Shown: piece by piece, positions 54,092-63,185 of the stretch
Numbering within the stretch: the stretch's first letter is position 1
How the letters are laid out: each line of letters opens with the position of its first letter
Source of the DNA: Sphingomonadales bacterium 28-55-16
GTDB lineage: Bacteria > Pseudomonadota > Alphaproteobacteria > Sphingomonadales > Sphingomonadaceae
DNA: 64,000 bases
NCBI GenBank assembly: GCA_002278855.1
Contig: NCGG01000009.1
Span: forward strand, 1-64,000
Direction: 5' to 3'
The notes under the pieces: generated by a model
The model's database searches: none
What the model was told of the DNA's origin: nothing
Seen by the model: the letters and a program-made list of their open reading frames with translations, nothing else
Made by a program: the position numbers and the translations under genes

Positions 54092-54528
54092 AGCGAGTGC
54101 GCATAAGCAGCACGCCGATTATGACCGAGGCGGAGCTTTCTGCGCTTGCGGGCATAGGCGGCGGGGCGCTGTCCAGTTTTACGGGCATTGTGCGCGATGA
54201 TGGCGGGGTAACCGCCATTGAGTTGGAGCATTATCCCGGCATGACCGAGGCGTGCCTCTCGCGGCTTATAGAAGCCGCTACAGCGCGATGGTCGCTGCTT
54301 GGCGCTGTTGTTACCCACCGCGTCGGTATCGTCCCTGTGGGCGATCCTGTGGTCGTTATAGGGGTGGCATCGTTGCACCGGGCAGAGGCACTTGAGGCAA
54401 CCGCTTTCCTCATTGATCGTCTGAAGACCGAAGCACCATTTTGGAAGCGCGAACATTATGTCGACGGCACCGTCAAATGGGTGGAAGCGAAATCGACTGA
54501 TGACACGCGGTCCGAACGCTGGGCCTAG
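54088..54528 (+). CDS. moaE: molybdopterin synthase catalytic subunit
   Basis: MoaE transfers sulfur from MoaD to precursor Z. The 146-residue protein has GALSSFTGIVRD, LEHYPGMTEACL, HRVGIVPVGDPVVVIGVAS and the C-terminal catalytic Lys pair in APFWKREHYVDGTVKWVEA. It follows moaD with ATGA overlap. The 3' end lies 3 bp from the stop of the convergent oxyR. Confidence 0.95.
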   Translation: MKRVRISSTPIMTEAELSALAGIGGGALSSFTGIVRDDGGVTAIELEHYPGMTEACLSRLIEAATARWSLLGAVVTHRVGIVPVGDPVVVIGVASLHRAEALEATAFLIDRLKTEAPFWKREHYVDGTVKWVEAKSTDDTRSERWA

Positions 54529-54531
54529 CTT

Positions 54532-55437
54532 TTAGCCTGCGTGCAAGCCCCGAAGCGCTTCCGCTAGCAACTCAAATTCTTCACGGCGCGGGCTGTTGGT
54601 GCGCCACACCAATGCAATCTCGCGTGACGCATGTTCGGCATTCAATGGGCGGGCTTGGACATCGGTTCCGTTGAGCAAGCCCGCCTTAACAGCCATTTCC
54701 GGGATGATCGTCAGGCCAAGCCCGTTGTCGACCATTTGCACCAATGTGTGCAATGAAGTGCCCAGCATAGTCGCAAAGGCCCGCATTTCGGGTCTGTTGC
54801 AGGCGGCGAGAGCATGATCCTTTAGGCAATGGCCATCAACCAAAAGAAGCAAACGACTTTCGTCAATCAATTCCGGCTTAATGCTCTCGGGCGGATCGCG
54901 CGGGTCGTCTTTGGGAAAAGCGACATAAAGGCGGTCGTCAAAAAGTGTCGCCTTTTCAACATCTCCGGACGCAAAGGGCAGCGCCAAGAGAACGCAATCG
55001 ACCTGGCCGTGGTGCAGCGCTTCAATCGCAGCAGCGCTGGCTTCTTCGCGCAAATACAGCTTAAGATCAGGATATTGCTTGCGGAGTGCAGGCAGTAATT
55101 TGGGCAGCAAAAACGGTGCGATCGTCGGAATGACGCTCATGCGCAGATCGTCCGCCAGCGGCTTACCCGCTGAACGCGCCATTTCGGCGAGCTCTTCTGC
55201 TTCGCGCAGGATGCGGTGCGCCTTTGCTACCATTTTATTGCCAAGCGGTGTGAACCGCACAACGCGGCGTGTGCGTTCGACAAGCATTAAGCCAAGCAGC
55301 GATTCAAGCTCTCGGATCCCAGCTGAAAGCGTAGACTGGGTCACGAAACACGAGTCCGCAGCTTTGCCAAAATGGCCATGCTCTTGCAGCGCGACCAAAT
55401 ATTGCAGCTGTTTCAACGTCGGCAGATATGTGCTCAT
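54532..55437 (-). CDS. oxyR: OxyR-type hydrogen peroxide sensor (LysR family)
   Basis: The 301-residue regulator has a LysR winged HTH at residues 5-64 (LKQLQYLVALQEHGHFGKAADSC in part, TQSTLSAGIRELE). The redox pair Cys204 and Cys213 lies in DGHCLKDHALAAC, with the same nine-residue spacing as E. coli Cys199-Cys208. Peroxide should oxidise them to a disulfide and switch the protein on. It is divergent from the serine acetyltransferase gene, with a 157-bp promoter region. Confidence 0.93.
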   Translation of the reverse strand: MSTYLPTLKQLQYLVALQEHGHFGKAADSCFVTQSTLSAGIRELESLLGLMLVERTRRVVRFTPLGNKMVAKAHRILREAEELAEMARSAGKPLADDLRMSVIPTIAPFLLPKLLPALRKQYPDLKLYLREEASAAAIEALHHGQVDCVLLALPFASGDVEKATLFDDRLYVAFPKDDPRDPPESIKPELIDESRLLLLVDGHCLKDHALAACNRPEMRAFATMLGTSLHTLVQMVDNGLGLTIIPEMAVKAGLLNGTDVQARPLNAEHASREIALVWRTNSPRREEFELLAEALRGLHAG

Positions 55438-55594
55438 AAATCGATCCTATTAATCAATATTGATTGTATAATCGTTTTAGGCGATTTTTCTAGAGTTATT
55501 TATCGTAAGGATGCATCCTTCGCTGGAAAAGCCACAGCGAACGTCTTAACTTGGGCCGTATCAACAGGTCCGTAGAAGGACAGCAGGGTCATTT

Positions 55595-56320
55595 ATGTTT
55601 ATATCCAATCTCATTGATTATTTGGACTCGATCAAAGAGCGAGATCCAGCGCCGCGCTCGCGGTGGGAGATTTTATTATACCCTGGTGTATGGGCCGTGG
55701 GCTATCACCGCGTCGCGCACTGGCTGTTTTTGGGCCAGATGTTTTTCCTGGCACGGCTGGTAAACCATTTCGCGCGTTTCATGACCGGGATCGATATTCA
55801 CCCCGGCGCAAAAATCGGAAGCAATTTTTTCCTCGACCATGGTTTTAGCGTCATTGGTGAAACGGCAGAAATTGGCGACAATGTGACGATGTACCAGAAT
55901 GTTACGCTTGGCGGTACGAACCCGACGACGGGTGTTGGCGGCAAGCGGCATCCGACGATATTGGATAATGTCATTATTGGTTCGGGTGCACAGATACTTG
56001 GACCAGTGACTGTGGGCGAACGCGCGCGGATCGGGGCTGCTGCGGTTGTGACCGACGATGTGCCTGCGGGCGCGACCATGATCGGGCAAAAAGCACGCTC
56101 GACATTGGTGAAAGCAGAGACCTATGCGCGTGACTTCATGCCATATGGCACGCCATGTCGCGAAATGTTCGACCCTGCGACTCAAAGCCTTGAGATCATG
56201 CAATGCGAAATTGAAACTTTGCGCAAAAAGGTCGCCGAGTTGATGGCAGAACGTGATGCCTCCGTCAGTGCAGCGCCAGCCAAGCCGCCGCGTCGCGCTA
56301 AAGGAAGCACAACCCGTTGA
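55595..56320 (+). CDS. cysE: serine O-acetyltransferase, EpsC-type
   Basis: This enzyme makes O-acetylserine for cysteine synthesis. The 241-residue protein has an N-terminal helical part ([22 protein letters not shown]) and a left-handed beta-helix of hexapeptide repeats ([41 protein letters not shown]). The catalytic His is in DIHPGA. A coiled tail with Lys/Arg and Pro follows. The start has no strong ribosome binding site. The stop overlaps the TTG start of the next gene. Confidence 0.93.
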   Translation: MFISNLIDYLDSIKERDPAPRSRWEILLYPGVWAVGYHRVAHWLFLGQMFFLARLVNHFARFMTGIDIHPGAKIGSNFFLDHGFSVIGETAEIGDNVTMYQNVTLGGTNPTTGVGGKRHPTILDNVIIGSGAQILGPVTVGERARIGAAAVVTDDVPAGATMIGQKARSTLVKAETYARDFMPYGTPCREMFDPATQSLEIMQCEIETLRKKVAELMAERDASVSAAPAKPPRRAKGSTTR

Positions 56321-56661
56321 GCGCTGTCATAACGCCCTTTCCCGGGTTAAATCGACATAATCAGGTCGGCTTTGAAAAAAGTGAGCTGACGCAGATCCTG
56401 AACCTCTATGGACGGATGGTTGCCGCCGGAAACTGGCGGGATTACGCGATTGACTTAGGCCGAGACGCTGCTGTGTTCAGCATGTTCCGGCGCGCTACCG
56501 AACGGCCCGAATATCGTATAGAAAAACGACCTGCTTTGCGTAACCGTCAGGGCATGTGGGCCTTGGTCGGCGAGGGTGGGGCAATACTCAAACGTGGCCA
56601 TGACCTTGGGCCAGTGCTGGCGCCCGTTGAACGCAAGCTGATGAAATTGGTCGACGCATAA
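56317..56661 (+). CDS. DUF2794 protein
   Basis: The 114-residue protein matches DUF2794, an alphaproteobacterial family ([42 protein letters not shown] in part, [11 protein letters not shown]). It starts at a TTG overlapping the cysE stop (TTGA), so it is translationally coupled. Its function is unknown. A terminator follows at once. Confidence 0.85.
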   Translation: MSAVITPFPGLNRHNQVGFEKSELTQILNLYGRMVAAGNWRDYAIDLGRDAAVFSMFRRATERPEYRIEKRPALRNRQGMWALVGEGGAILKRGHDLGPVLAPVERKLMKLVDA

Positions 56662-56691
56662 AAAAGCCCGGCCAATGACCGGGCTTTTTAG
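56660..56691. terminator. bidirectional terminator between DUF2794 and the SDR gene
   Basis: AAAAAGCCCGG / CCGGGCTTTTT encloses a short CCAATGA loop and serves both convergent genes. Confidence 0.93.
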
Positions 56692-56709
56692 ATTGGCTTT
56701 AGGCAGGGC

Positions 56710-57612
56710 TTAACCGAGCGCTTGAAGCGCCTTCATGACGGCGATCGATTGTTCGCCGCCCGACTGGGGAACGGTCTCACCGGTGCGGTCAATGATCTTG
56801 TCCCATGCGGCGGCAAAACCTTCGACATTGCGGTCTTCCTGACGCAGCGCGACACCGGGCGTCATGGTGACATAAGCTGCATGATAGCCGCCGCCACCAG
56901 CGCCAATGATCATATTTGTCGGTGCGTCTTCGCTCACCAGATAGAGCGCGGCTGGTACCACATTTTCAGGGGTGAATTGTTCGAATAGACCTTCTGGGAA
57001 GATGTCTTCGGTCATGCGTGTGCCAGCGACCGGCGCGAGTGAATTGACGCGGACATTATATTTTGCGCCTTCAAGATGCAGCGTCTTGGTAAAACCAGCA
57101 AGGCCAAGCTTGGCTGCGCCATAATTGGCTTGTCCAAAGTTTCCGTAAAGTCCAGTCGACGATGTGGTCATCAAGATGCGCCCATAGGCTTGGTCACGCA
57201 TGGTGTCCCAGACCGCCTTGGTGCAGTTGGCAGAACCCATGACATGCACCTGAAGAACGAGGTTAAAATCGGGCATATCCATTTTGGCAAAGCTCTTGTC
57301 GCGCAGGATGCCGGCATTGTTGATCAGAATATGTACGCTGCCAAAAGCCTCTTTCGCCTTCGCAACCATTTCGACCATCTGCTCAAATTCGGTAACGCTG
57401 CCGCCATTTGCGATAGCTGCGCCGCCAGCCGCTTTGATTTCCTCAACGACCTGCGCTGCGGCATCGGATGTGCCGGTACCATCGCGTGCGCCGCCGAGAT
57501 CGTTAACCACCACTTTTGCGCCGCGTTTGGCGAGTTCAAGAGCGTAGGCCTTGCCCAATCCGCCGCCTGCACCGGTAACGATGGCAACTTTATCTTTAAA
57601 ACTGACGGTCAT
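56710..57612 (-). CDS. (3R)-hydroxyacyl-CoA dehydrogenase-like SDR
   Basis: The 300-residue protein resembles the dehydrogenase half of peroxisomal multifunctional enzyme 2. It has VAIVTGAGGGLGKAYALELAKRGA in part, VVNDLGGARDG (an insertion typical of this group), NNAGILRDKSF and YGAAKLGL (YxxxK). A C-terminal extension (residues 240-300) goes beyond the usual 250-residue SDR. The likely role is beta-oxidation of branched or steroid-like acyl-CoA. It stands alone. Confidence 0.9.
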   Translation of the reverse strand: MTVSFKDKVAIVTGAGGGLGKAYALELAKRGAKVVVNDLGGARDGTGTSDAAAQVVEEIKAAGGAAIANGGSVTEFEQMVEMVAKAKEAFGSVHILINNAGILRDKSFAKMDMPDFNLVLQVHVMGSANCTKAVWDTMRDQAYGRILMTTSSTGLYGNFGQANYGAAKLGLAGFTKTLHLEGAKYNVRVNSLAPVAGTRMTEDIFPEGLFEQFTPENVVPAALYLVSEDAPTNMIIGAGGGGYHAAYVTMTPGVALRQEDRNVEGFAAAWDKIIDRTGETVPQSGGEQSIAVMKALQALG

Positions 57613-57913
57613 ACCCTATCTCCATAATGAACAACGAACGAAGCCGCGATTTATCGCCGAGCCTTGGCATGCGCGCCCACTTGACGCAAGCGTAAAGCAA
57701 TGCGTTCTTGTTGTGCGGGTATTGTGATCTATTCTTCGGTGACGCGGCGATGGGTTGCACCTGTGGCGGGGAACAGCAACCCAACCGGGGGGCCTGCGCG
57801 ATTATCCAGCAGACGTCGTTGCGGCTCGGATGCAGTGGGATATTTAGAGAAGATGCAGTCCTAAAAAGCGCTATCCGAAAATTTTGGTTTCTGCGCCCGT
57901 GAGCAACGCCAAA
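57613..57913. other. intergenic stretch upstream of the SDR gene
   Basis: About 300 bp between the SDR start and the end of the Flp pilin gene. I see no credible gene, tRNA or terminator in it on either strand. It must hold the SDR promoter. Confidence 0.4.
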
Positions 57914-58078
57914 TCACTTGTTAATGTTTGTGCTGACCTTCGTGAAGGTGTTTGACAGTCTTGTGCCCAATGTTGTCATGGCGGTGATCGCAGCAACGGC
58001 GATCAATGCGGCAATTAAACCATATTCAATGGCCGTCGCACCTTTTTGGTCTTTGGAAATTGCCCATATCAGCTTCAT
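57914..58078 (-). CDS. flp: Flp/Fap-type IVb pilin
   Basis: The 54-residue frame starts MKLIWAISKDQKGATAIEYG. Cleavage by the prepilin peptidase would follow Gly13 (KDQKG|ATAIEYG), leaving Glu5 of the mature chain as in all type IV pilins, followed by a hydrophobic helix LIAALIAVAAITAM. The tail TLGTRLSNTFTKVSTNI is typical of Flp subunits. No tad assembly gene lies nearby; the next gene on this strand is phoB, upstream. It belongs to the widespread class of stand-alone Flp genes. Confidence 0.92.
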   Translation of the reverse strand: MKLIWAISKDQKGATAIEYGLIAALIAVAAITAMTTLGTRLSNTFTKVSTNINK

Positions 58079-58223
58079 CTGCTTGGTCCCATGCCGTCTT
58101 CTGTCTGGTCAGCGAGCAAAACTTCCGGCTCTGCCAATACTCATTTTGCAACATTACACGTGAAGTGCTTACGGGGTTCTTAACAGTAAAGGTAAATATG
58201 GGTCGGTTTTCGACGACGCTTTA

Positions 58224-58919
58224 CTACACGGCGTCTTGATCCAAAGAATAGCCAGCTGACCGGACCGTGCGGATGATGTCACTGTCAAAGCCTTCGTTCA
58301 ACGCCTTGCGCAACCGGCGGATATGGACGTCCACAGTGCGGATTTCGATGTCGCTGTCATGTCCCCAGACACTATCGAGTAAGCGTTCACGTGAAAATAC
58401 ATGGCCTGGATATTCCAGAAAATGCTTTAATAAACGATACTCGGTTGGACCCAATGGAACCTGTTTACCACCGCGCTTTACTTTGTGTGCAACGGTGTCC
58501 ATTTCGACATCGCCAAACCGCAAAGCTTCGCCGGCCAGCGCTGGGCGTACGCGCCGTAAAACTGCCTTTGCACGGGCAACGAGTTCACGTGGCGAAAACG
58601 GCTTCGTGACATAATCGTCAGCGCCGATTTCAAGTCCACGGATACGGTCATCTTCTTCGCCGCGCGCCGTCAACATGATGATGGGCACATTGGCCGTATT
58701 GTCGGATTTGCGGAGTTGGCGACAAACCTCGATACCAGAGAGATTCTCAAGCATCCAGTCGAGCAACACGAGGTCAGGCGTGCGTTCCTTCGCCATCAAC
58801 AGCGCTTCTTCGCCGTCTCCGGTGTGCTGAACATCAAACTCCTCACGCTCGAAATGCCAGCGCACCAGCTCGGCAAGCGCACTGTCGTCTTCTACTAATA
58901 GCAACTGCGCCTTGGGCAT
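58224..58919 (-). CDS. phoB: phosphate regulon response regulator
   Basis: PhoB activates phosphate-starvation genes after phosphorylation by PhoR. I start at 58919 (MPKAQLLLVEDDSALAELV, 231 residues). The receiver domain has the acidic pair EDD, the phospho-acceptor Asp in VLLDWML, and K in YVTKPFSPREL. The C-terminal winged helix has LGPTEYRLLKHFLEYPGHVFSRERLLDSVWG in part. It lies at the end of the pst operon, 13 bp after phoU. PhoR is not in the window. Confidence 0.96.
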   Translation of the reverse strand: MPKAQLLLVEDDSALAELVRWHFEREEFDVQHTGDGEEALLMAKERTPDLVLLDWMLENLSGIEVCRQLRKSDNTANVPIIMLTARGEEDDRIRGLEIGADDYVTKPFSPRELVARAKAVLRRVRPALAGEALRFGDVEMDTVAHKVKRGGKQVPLGPTEYRLLKHFLEYPGHVFSRERLLDSVWGHDSDIEIRTVDVHIRRLRKALNEGFDSDIIRTVRSAGYSLDQDAV

Positions 58920-58932
58920 ATGTATCTCCGCT

Positions 58933-59604
58933 TTAAGCGTCGGGCAGGTTTTCACCTGTTTCGGTAAAATAAATCATCTGCGCCACGTTGGTTGTGTGGT
59001 CGCCAATGCGTTCCAGATTTTTGGCGGTGAACAGAAGATGTGCGACTTCCGTTGCGTTTTGCGGATTTTTGACGACATAGGCAACGAAGTCGACGAACAA
59101 ATCCTTGTTGAGTTGGTCAACAACATCGTCGCGAACGGTAACTGCACGGGCCAGATCAACGTCGCGCTTCGCATAAGCATCCATCGCGGTCCGGATCATC
59201 TCCACCACGATTTCACCCATGCGCCCCAATTGCTCAAGGGCAGATGCGGGAATTTTGCCACTCATTTGCGGAACGCGCTTGGCGATATTCTTTGCATAAT
59301 CGCCAATGCGTTCAATCACTGCCGACATTTTGAGCGCTGCGATTAACTCACGTAAATCGTCAGCCATAGGCGCGCGCAAGGCGATTGTGCGCACCACAAG
59401 CCGCTCAACGTCGGTTTCTAGGCCATCGATGATCTTGTCTTCCGCACGGATAGTAGCGGCGGCGTCGCTATCATGCTCACGTAAAGCCTTCATGGCGGCA
59501 ATAACCGCAGCTTCGGCCCGCGCGCCCATTTCCGCAATCAGTCCACGGATTTCATCCATGTCGTCGTCAAATGCGGTTATCGTATGCTTAGTGCCAGTGC
59601 TCAT
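58933..59604 (-). CDS. phoU: phosphate transport regulator PhoU
   Basis: PhoU links the Pst transporter to PhoR and represses the regulon when phosphate is plentiful. The 223-residue protein is two three-helix bundles, each with the ExxxD metal motif (ALREHDSDAAATIRAEDKIID and EVAHLLFTAKNLERIGDHTTN in part). It lies 11 bp downstream of pstB. Confidence 0.96.
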   Translation of the reverse strand: MSTGTKHTITAFDDDMDEIRGLIAEMGARAEAAVIAAMKALREHDSDAAATIRAEDKIIDGLETDVERLVVRTIALRAPMADDLRELIAALKMSAVIERIGDYAKNIAKRVPQMSGKIPASALEQLGRMGEIVVEMIRTAMDAYAKRDVDLARAVTVRDDVVDQLNKDLFVDFVAYVVKNPQNATEVAHLLFTAKNLERIGDHTTNVAQMIYFTETGENLPDA

Positions 59605-59615
59605 GTCGCAATTCC

Positions 59616-60410
59616 CTAACCGTAACGGCCTGTGATGTAATCCTTAGTGCGGTCTTGGCGTGGATTGGTAAAGATCTCGGAAGTCTCACCAAATTCGATC
59701 AGATGACCCAAATGGAAGAATGCTGTCCGTTGCGACACACGTGCCGCCTGCTGCATATTATGCGTCACGATGATGATCGCATATTTCCCGCGCAGATCGT
59801 GAATCAACTCCTCAATGCGCGCGGTGGCAATTGGGTCAAGCGCTGAGCAAGGCTCGTCCATCAAAATGACTTCAGGATCAACGGCGATGGCGCGCGCGAT
59901 GCACAGGCGCTGCTGCTGACCACCCGATAGGGCAGTCCCGCTCTCACCCAAGCGATCTTTTACCTCAGTCCACAAGCCGGCGCGTGTCAGAGACTTTTCG
60001 ACGATATGGTCTAATTCCGATTTGCCGCTGGCAAGCCCATGAATGCGTGGTCCATAAGCGACATTGTCGTAAATCGATTTGGGGAATGGGTTCGGCTTTT
60101 GGAATACCATGCCGACGCGCGCGCGTAGTTGCACTACGTCCATGGCCGAGGCGTAAATATCCTGCCCGTCGAGCAAAATCTCACCTTCGACACGAGCACC
60201 CGCGACTGTGTCATTCATACGGTTCAAGGAACGCAGAAATGTTGACTTTCCGCAGCCAGATGGACCGATAAAGGCGGTCACATTTTCACGATCAACATCA
60301 ATTGAAACGTCGTTAATCGCCTGCTTATCGCCATAAAAAACATTCACGTTGCGCGTGGATATTTTCGAGTTTCCAGGGGTAGCACCCACATTAACATCCT
60401 TCATGTTCAT
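59616..60410 (-). CDS. pstB: phosphate ABC transporter ATPase
   Basis: The 264-residue ATPase powers phosphate import. Walker A is GPSGCGKST near residue 52, the signature is LSGGQQQRL and Walker B is [13 protein letters not shown]. The C-terminal [18 protein letters not shown] is typical of PstB. It begins 3 bp after the pstA stop. Confidence 0.97.
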   Translation of the reverse strand: MNMKDVNVGATPGNSKISTRNVNVFYGDKQAINDVSIDVDRENVTAFIGPSGCGKSTFLRSLNRMNDTVAGARVEGEILLDGQDIYASAMDVVQLRARVGMVFQKPNPFPKSIYDNVAYGPRIHGLASGKSELDHIVEKSLTRAGLWTEVKDRLGESGTALSGGQQQRLCIARAIAVDPEVILMDEPCSALDPIATARIEELIHDLRGKYAIIIVTHNMQQAARVSQRTAFFHLGHLIEFGETSEIFTNPRQDRTKDYITGRYG

Positions 60411-60413
60411 AGG

Positions 60414-61679
60414 TCACCAACGCGTTTCAAAACGGTTGCGAAGATAAATAGCCAGTGCATTCATGCTCAACAAGAATATCAGCAGCACAATGATTGCGGC
60501 ACTTGTTTTTTCAACAAAGCCTTGATTGACCTCATCCGACCACAGATAAATCTGCACGGGTAAGGCGGTTGTGGCGTCCGTGAAACCTTGAGGTGCTGCC
60601 GGAATAAAGGCGCGCATCCCGATCATTAGCAACGGGGCGGTTTCGCCCAAGGCACGGGCCATACCGATAATGGTTCCGGTCAATATGCCTGGGAGCGCAA
60701 GTGGGAGCACATGGTGGAACACGACCTGCACCGGTGAGGCGCCGATGCCCAATGCGGCTTCCCGAATGGACGGAGGCACAGACTTTACTGCATTGCGGCC
60801 CGCGATCACGATGACGGGCATTGTCATCAGCGCGAGGGTTAGCCCGCCCACAAGTGCAGAGGATCGCGGCATGCCAAACATAGTCAAAAATACCGCAAGA
60901 CCGAGCAACCCAAAGATGATCGATGGGACAGCGGCCAGGTTGTTGATCGAAACTTCGATTATGTCCGTTAACCGGTTCTTCGTTGCATATTCTTCCAAGT
61001 ATAATGCGGAAAGCACGCCAATGGGAAATGCGAGTAGCAGCGTAATCCCCATGGTCATCAACGATCCCTTAAAAGCGGCCCAAATACCAACTGATGATGG
61101 GTCAGTTGCATCTGCACCGGTCAGGAACGTCCAGTTAAAGCCAGTGCGCAGCGCGTCTTTTTGTGAGAGCGTTGCGACGGTTTTCTCTGCTGCTGGCTCG
61201 CCGCTGCGTTTGAAGGCGACGTCGAGCCGCGTATCTGCCGGAATCCATAAGGTCTGCTTCGACGTTACAAGGTCAGGGTTTTCGATAAGCATCTGCCGGA
61301 CATTGTCCGCCGCTGCCGATGTCAGCAGACCTTCTTCAAGACCCGCATATTGCTGCCCAACGGCGAGCTCAACCAGTCCCGGAATATCCATAGAGTTCAG
61401 CGCGGCATCCGCATTTGGCCCCGTGATCGAAGCTGCGCTCGTGCCAGATGTCAGCGCAGGGAAATCAAATTCCACAGCAACCTCGGTCCGCTGAAAGCCC
61501 CGCAAACCCTGACCAAGCATCGTGAATAACAGAAAAGCAAGGAACATGGTGGACAAAGCCACCGAGAAAAAGCCCATCGCCTTAAAACGGCGCTCCGAAG
61601 CATAGCGTCTTGCGATGCGCTTTTGCATGACATTCCCATTCCAGTCGGTGGGCGTAGGGGCGATAACCTCGTTATTCAT
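60414..61679 (-). CDS. pstA: phosphate ABC transporter permease PstA, extended form
   Basis: The 421-residue permease has six predicted helices. The binding-protein-dependent permease motif EAALGIGASPVQVVFHHVLPLALPG is present in part. It is about 120 residues longer than E. coli PstA. The extra part is a periplasmic insertion between helix 1 (about 36-57) and helix 2 (about 205), with GTSAASITGPNADAAL and DVAFKRSGEPAAEKTVA. The start overlaps the pstC stop by 8 bp. Confidence 0.94.
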   Translation of the reverse strand: MNNEVIAPTPTDWNGNVMQKRIARRYASERRFKAMGFFSVALSTMFLAFLLFTMLGQGLRGFQRTEVAVEFDFPALTSGTSAASITGPNADAALNSMDIPGLVELAVGQQYAGLEEGLLTSAAADNVRQMLIENPDLVTSKQTLWIPADTRLDVAFKRSGEPAAEKTVATLSQKDALRTGFNWTFLTGADATDPSSVGIWAAFKGSLMTMGITLLLAFPIGVLSALYLEEYATKNRLTDIIEVSINNLAAVPSIIFGLLGLAVFLTMFGMPRSSALVGGLTLALMTMPVIVIAGRNAVKSVPPSIREAALGIGASPVQVVFHHVLPLALPGILTGTIIGMARALGETAPLLMIGMRAFIPAAPQGFTDATTALPVQIYLWSDEVNQGFVEKTSAAIIVLLIFLLSMNALAIYLRNRFETRW

Positions 61680-63060
61680 AAGCTTCCCGATATTTTTTCA
61701 CGACCCGCAAGGCCACATAATTCAGGAAGAATGTGGTCACAAACAAAGCAAGTCCGAGCGCAAATGCCGCAAGGGTGTGCGGGCTGCCAAAATCTTGGTC
61801 GCCTGTTAACAAAGCGACAATCTGAACGGTTACGGTGGTGATCGTATCAAAGGGATTTGCAGTGAGATTGGCGGTGTAGCCAGCCGCCATAACGACGATC
61901 ATCGTCTCGCCAATGGCGCGGCTTACCGCCAGCAACACACCGCCTACCACGCCCGGTAATGCGGCGGGCAGGAGGACCTGCTTGATCGTTTCACTTTTTG
62001 TCGCGCCCATTGCGAGGCTACCGTCGCGCATTGCATTGGGGACAGCGGCAATGCTGTCGTCGGACATTGACGATACCAAGGGAATGATCATGATGCCCAT
62101 AACAATACCAGCTGCCAAGGCATTGTCCGATGCAGCGTTGCTGACGCCGAGCGTCACCGCAAGATCACGGATAGCTGGGGCTACGGTTAAGGCGGCAAAA
62201 TATCCATATACGACCGTTGGAACGCCGGCGAGGATCTCGAGGATTGGCTTCATCCATTTGCGGACGTTGGAAGACGCATATTGCGTGAGGAAAATGGCGC
62301 TCATCAACCCCAAAGGAATGGCGACAATCATCGCGATAATCGCCCCGATATATATCGTGCCCCAGAACAAGGGGATGGCGCCATAGCCATTGTCGGCGCC
62401 CGGCGTGACGGTTGATTTCGGGTTCCAGTCGGTGCCAAATAAAAATTCGAATGGCGAAACCATCGAGAAGAAGCGCCAAGATTCAAAGATCAAAGATGCA
62501 AAAATGCCAAGCGTGGTCAGGATTGCAATCAGCGATGCGACCAGCAATCCGAACATTACGACACGTTCGACTTTACCGCGTGCGCGGAAATCGGGTTTTA
62601 TGCGGGTAAAGGCAAAGGCGCCGCCGGCAAACAGAAGCGAGAGCGTCGCCGCAACGCCAATCCATTGGTAATAAGACAGCGCGCCTCTATACAAAGAAAC
62701 AAGCTTTTCGCTGCCGTCCTGAAACGCAGTTGCCTGAAACCCCTGCGCGATAGCGCGTGCTTCCGACAGGATTGCGGCACGCGCGAATGTATCTTGCGGC
62801 AGGTCCGCCGCCGCTGGGGCCGACAGCACCATGTTGGTAACCAGTGATGGTGAAATCGACTGCCATACAAACATGAAGACCAGGGCAGGGGCTATGGCAC
62901 AAATCGCAACAAACCAGCCATGGTAATAAGGCAAGCTGTTGACGGTACCACGTGGACCACCCTTTGCGCTGCGCACAAATGCAGCTGCGCGCGCGCGACC
63001 AGAGATCCAGCCGACAAGGCCGAGACCAAGAACGAGGAAGAGCAATGCCGTTCCAGTCAT
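61672..63060 (-). CDS. pstC: phosphate ABC transporter permease PstC, extended form
   Basis: I start at the ATG at 63060 (MTGTALLFLVLGLGLVGW, 462 residues), with AGGGGGG about 13 nt upstream; starts up to 63096 are in frame. It has two extra N-terminal helices and a periplasmic insert before the usual six-helix core. The permease motif is MRDGSLAMGATKSETIKQVLLPAALPG in part. E. coli PstC has only about 319 residues. The gene is preceded by pstS after a 125-bp gap. Confidence 0.92.
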   Translation of the reverse strand: MTGTALLFLVLGLGLVGWISGRARAAAFVRSAKGGPRGTVNSLPYYHGWFVAICAIAPALVFMFVWQSISPSLVTNMVLSAPAAADLPQDTFARAAILSEARAIAQGFQATAFQDGSEKLVSLYRGALSYYQWIGVAATLSLLFAGGAFAFTRIKPDFRARGKVERVVMFGLLVASLIAILTTLGIFASLIFESWRFFSMVSPFEFLFGTDWNPKSTVTPGADNGYGAIPLFWGTIYIGAIIAMIVAIPLGLMSAIFLTQYASSNVRKWMKPILEILAGVPTVVYGYFAALTVAPAIRDLAVTLGVSNAASDNALAAGIVMGIMIIPLVSSMSDDSIAAVPNAMRDGSLAMGATKSETIKQVLLPAALPGVVGGVLLAVSRAIGETMIVVMAAGYTANLTANPFDTITTVTVQIVALLTGDQDFGSPHTLAAFALGLALFVTTFFLNYVALRVVKKYREAYE

Positions 63061-63185
63061 AAACTTAACCATGCCCCCCTGGACGAAATAATCCAATAGC
63101 CGTCATAAAACCCGAAAAAAACAGCGTTGGCCTGGATCCAACCGAGATTCGATCCCGGCCCATAGACGCCATCATTGTTGCAGAT

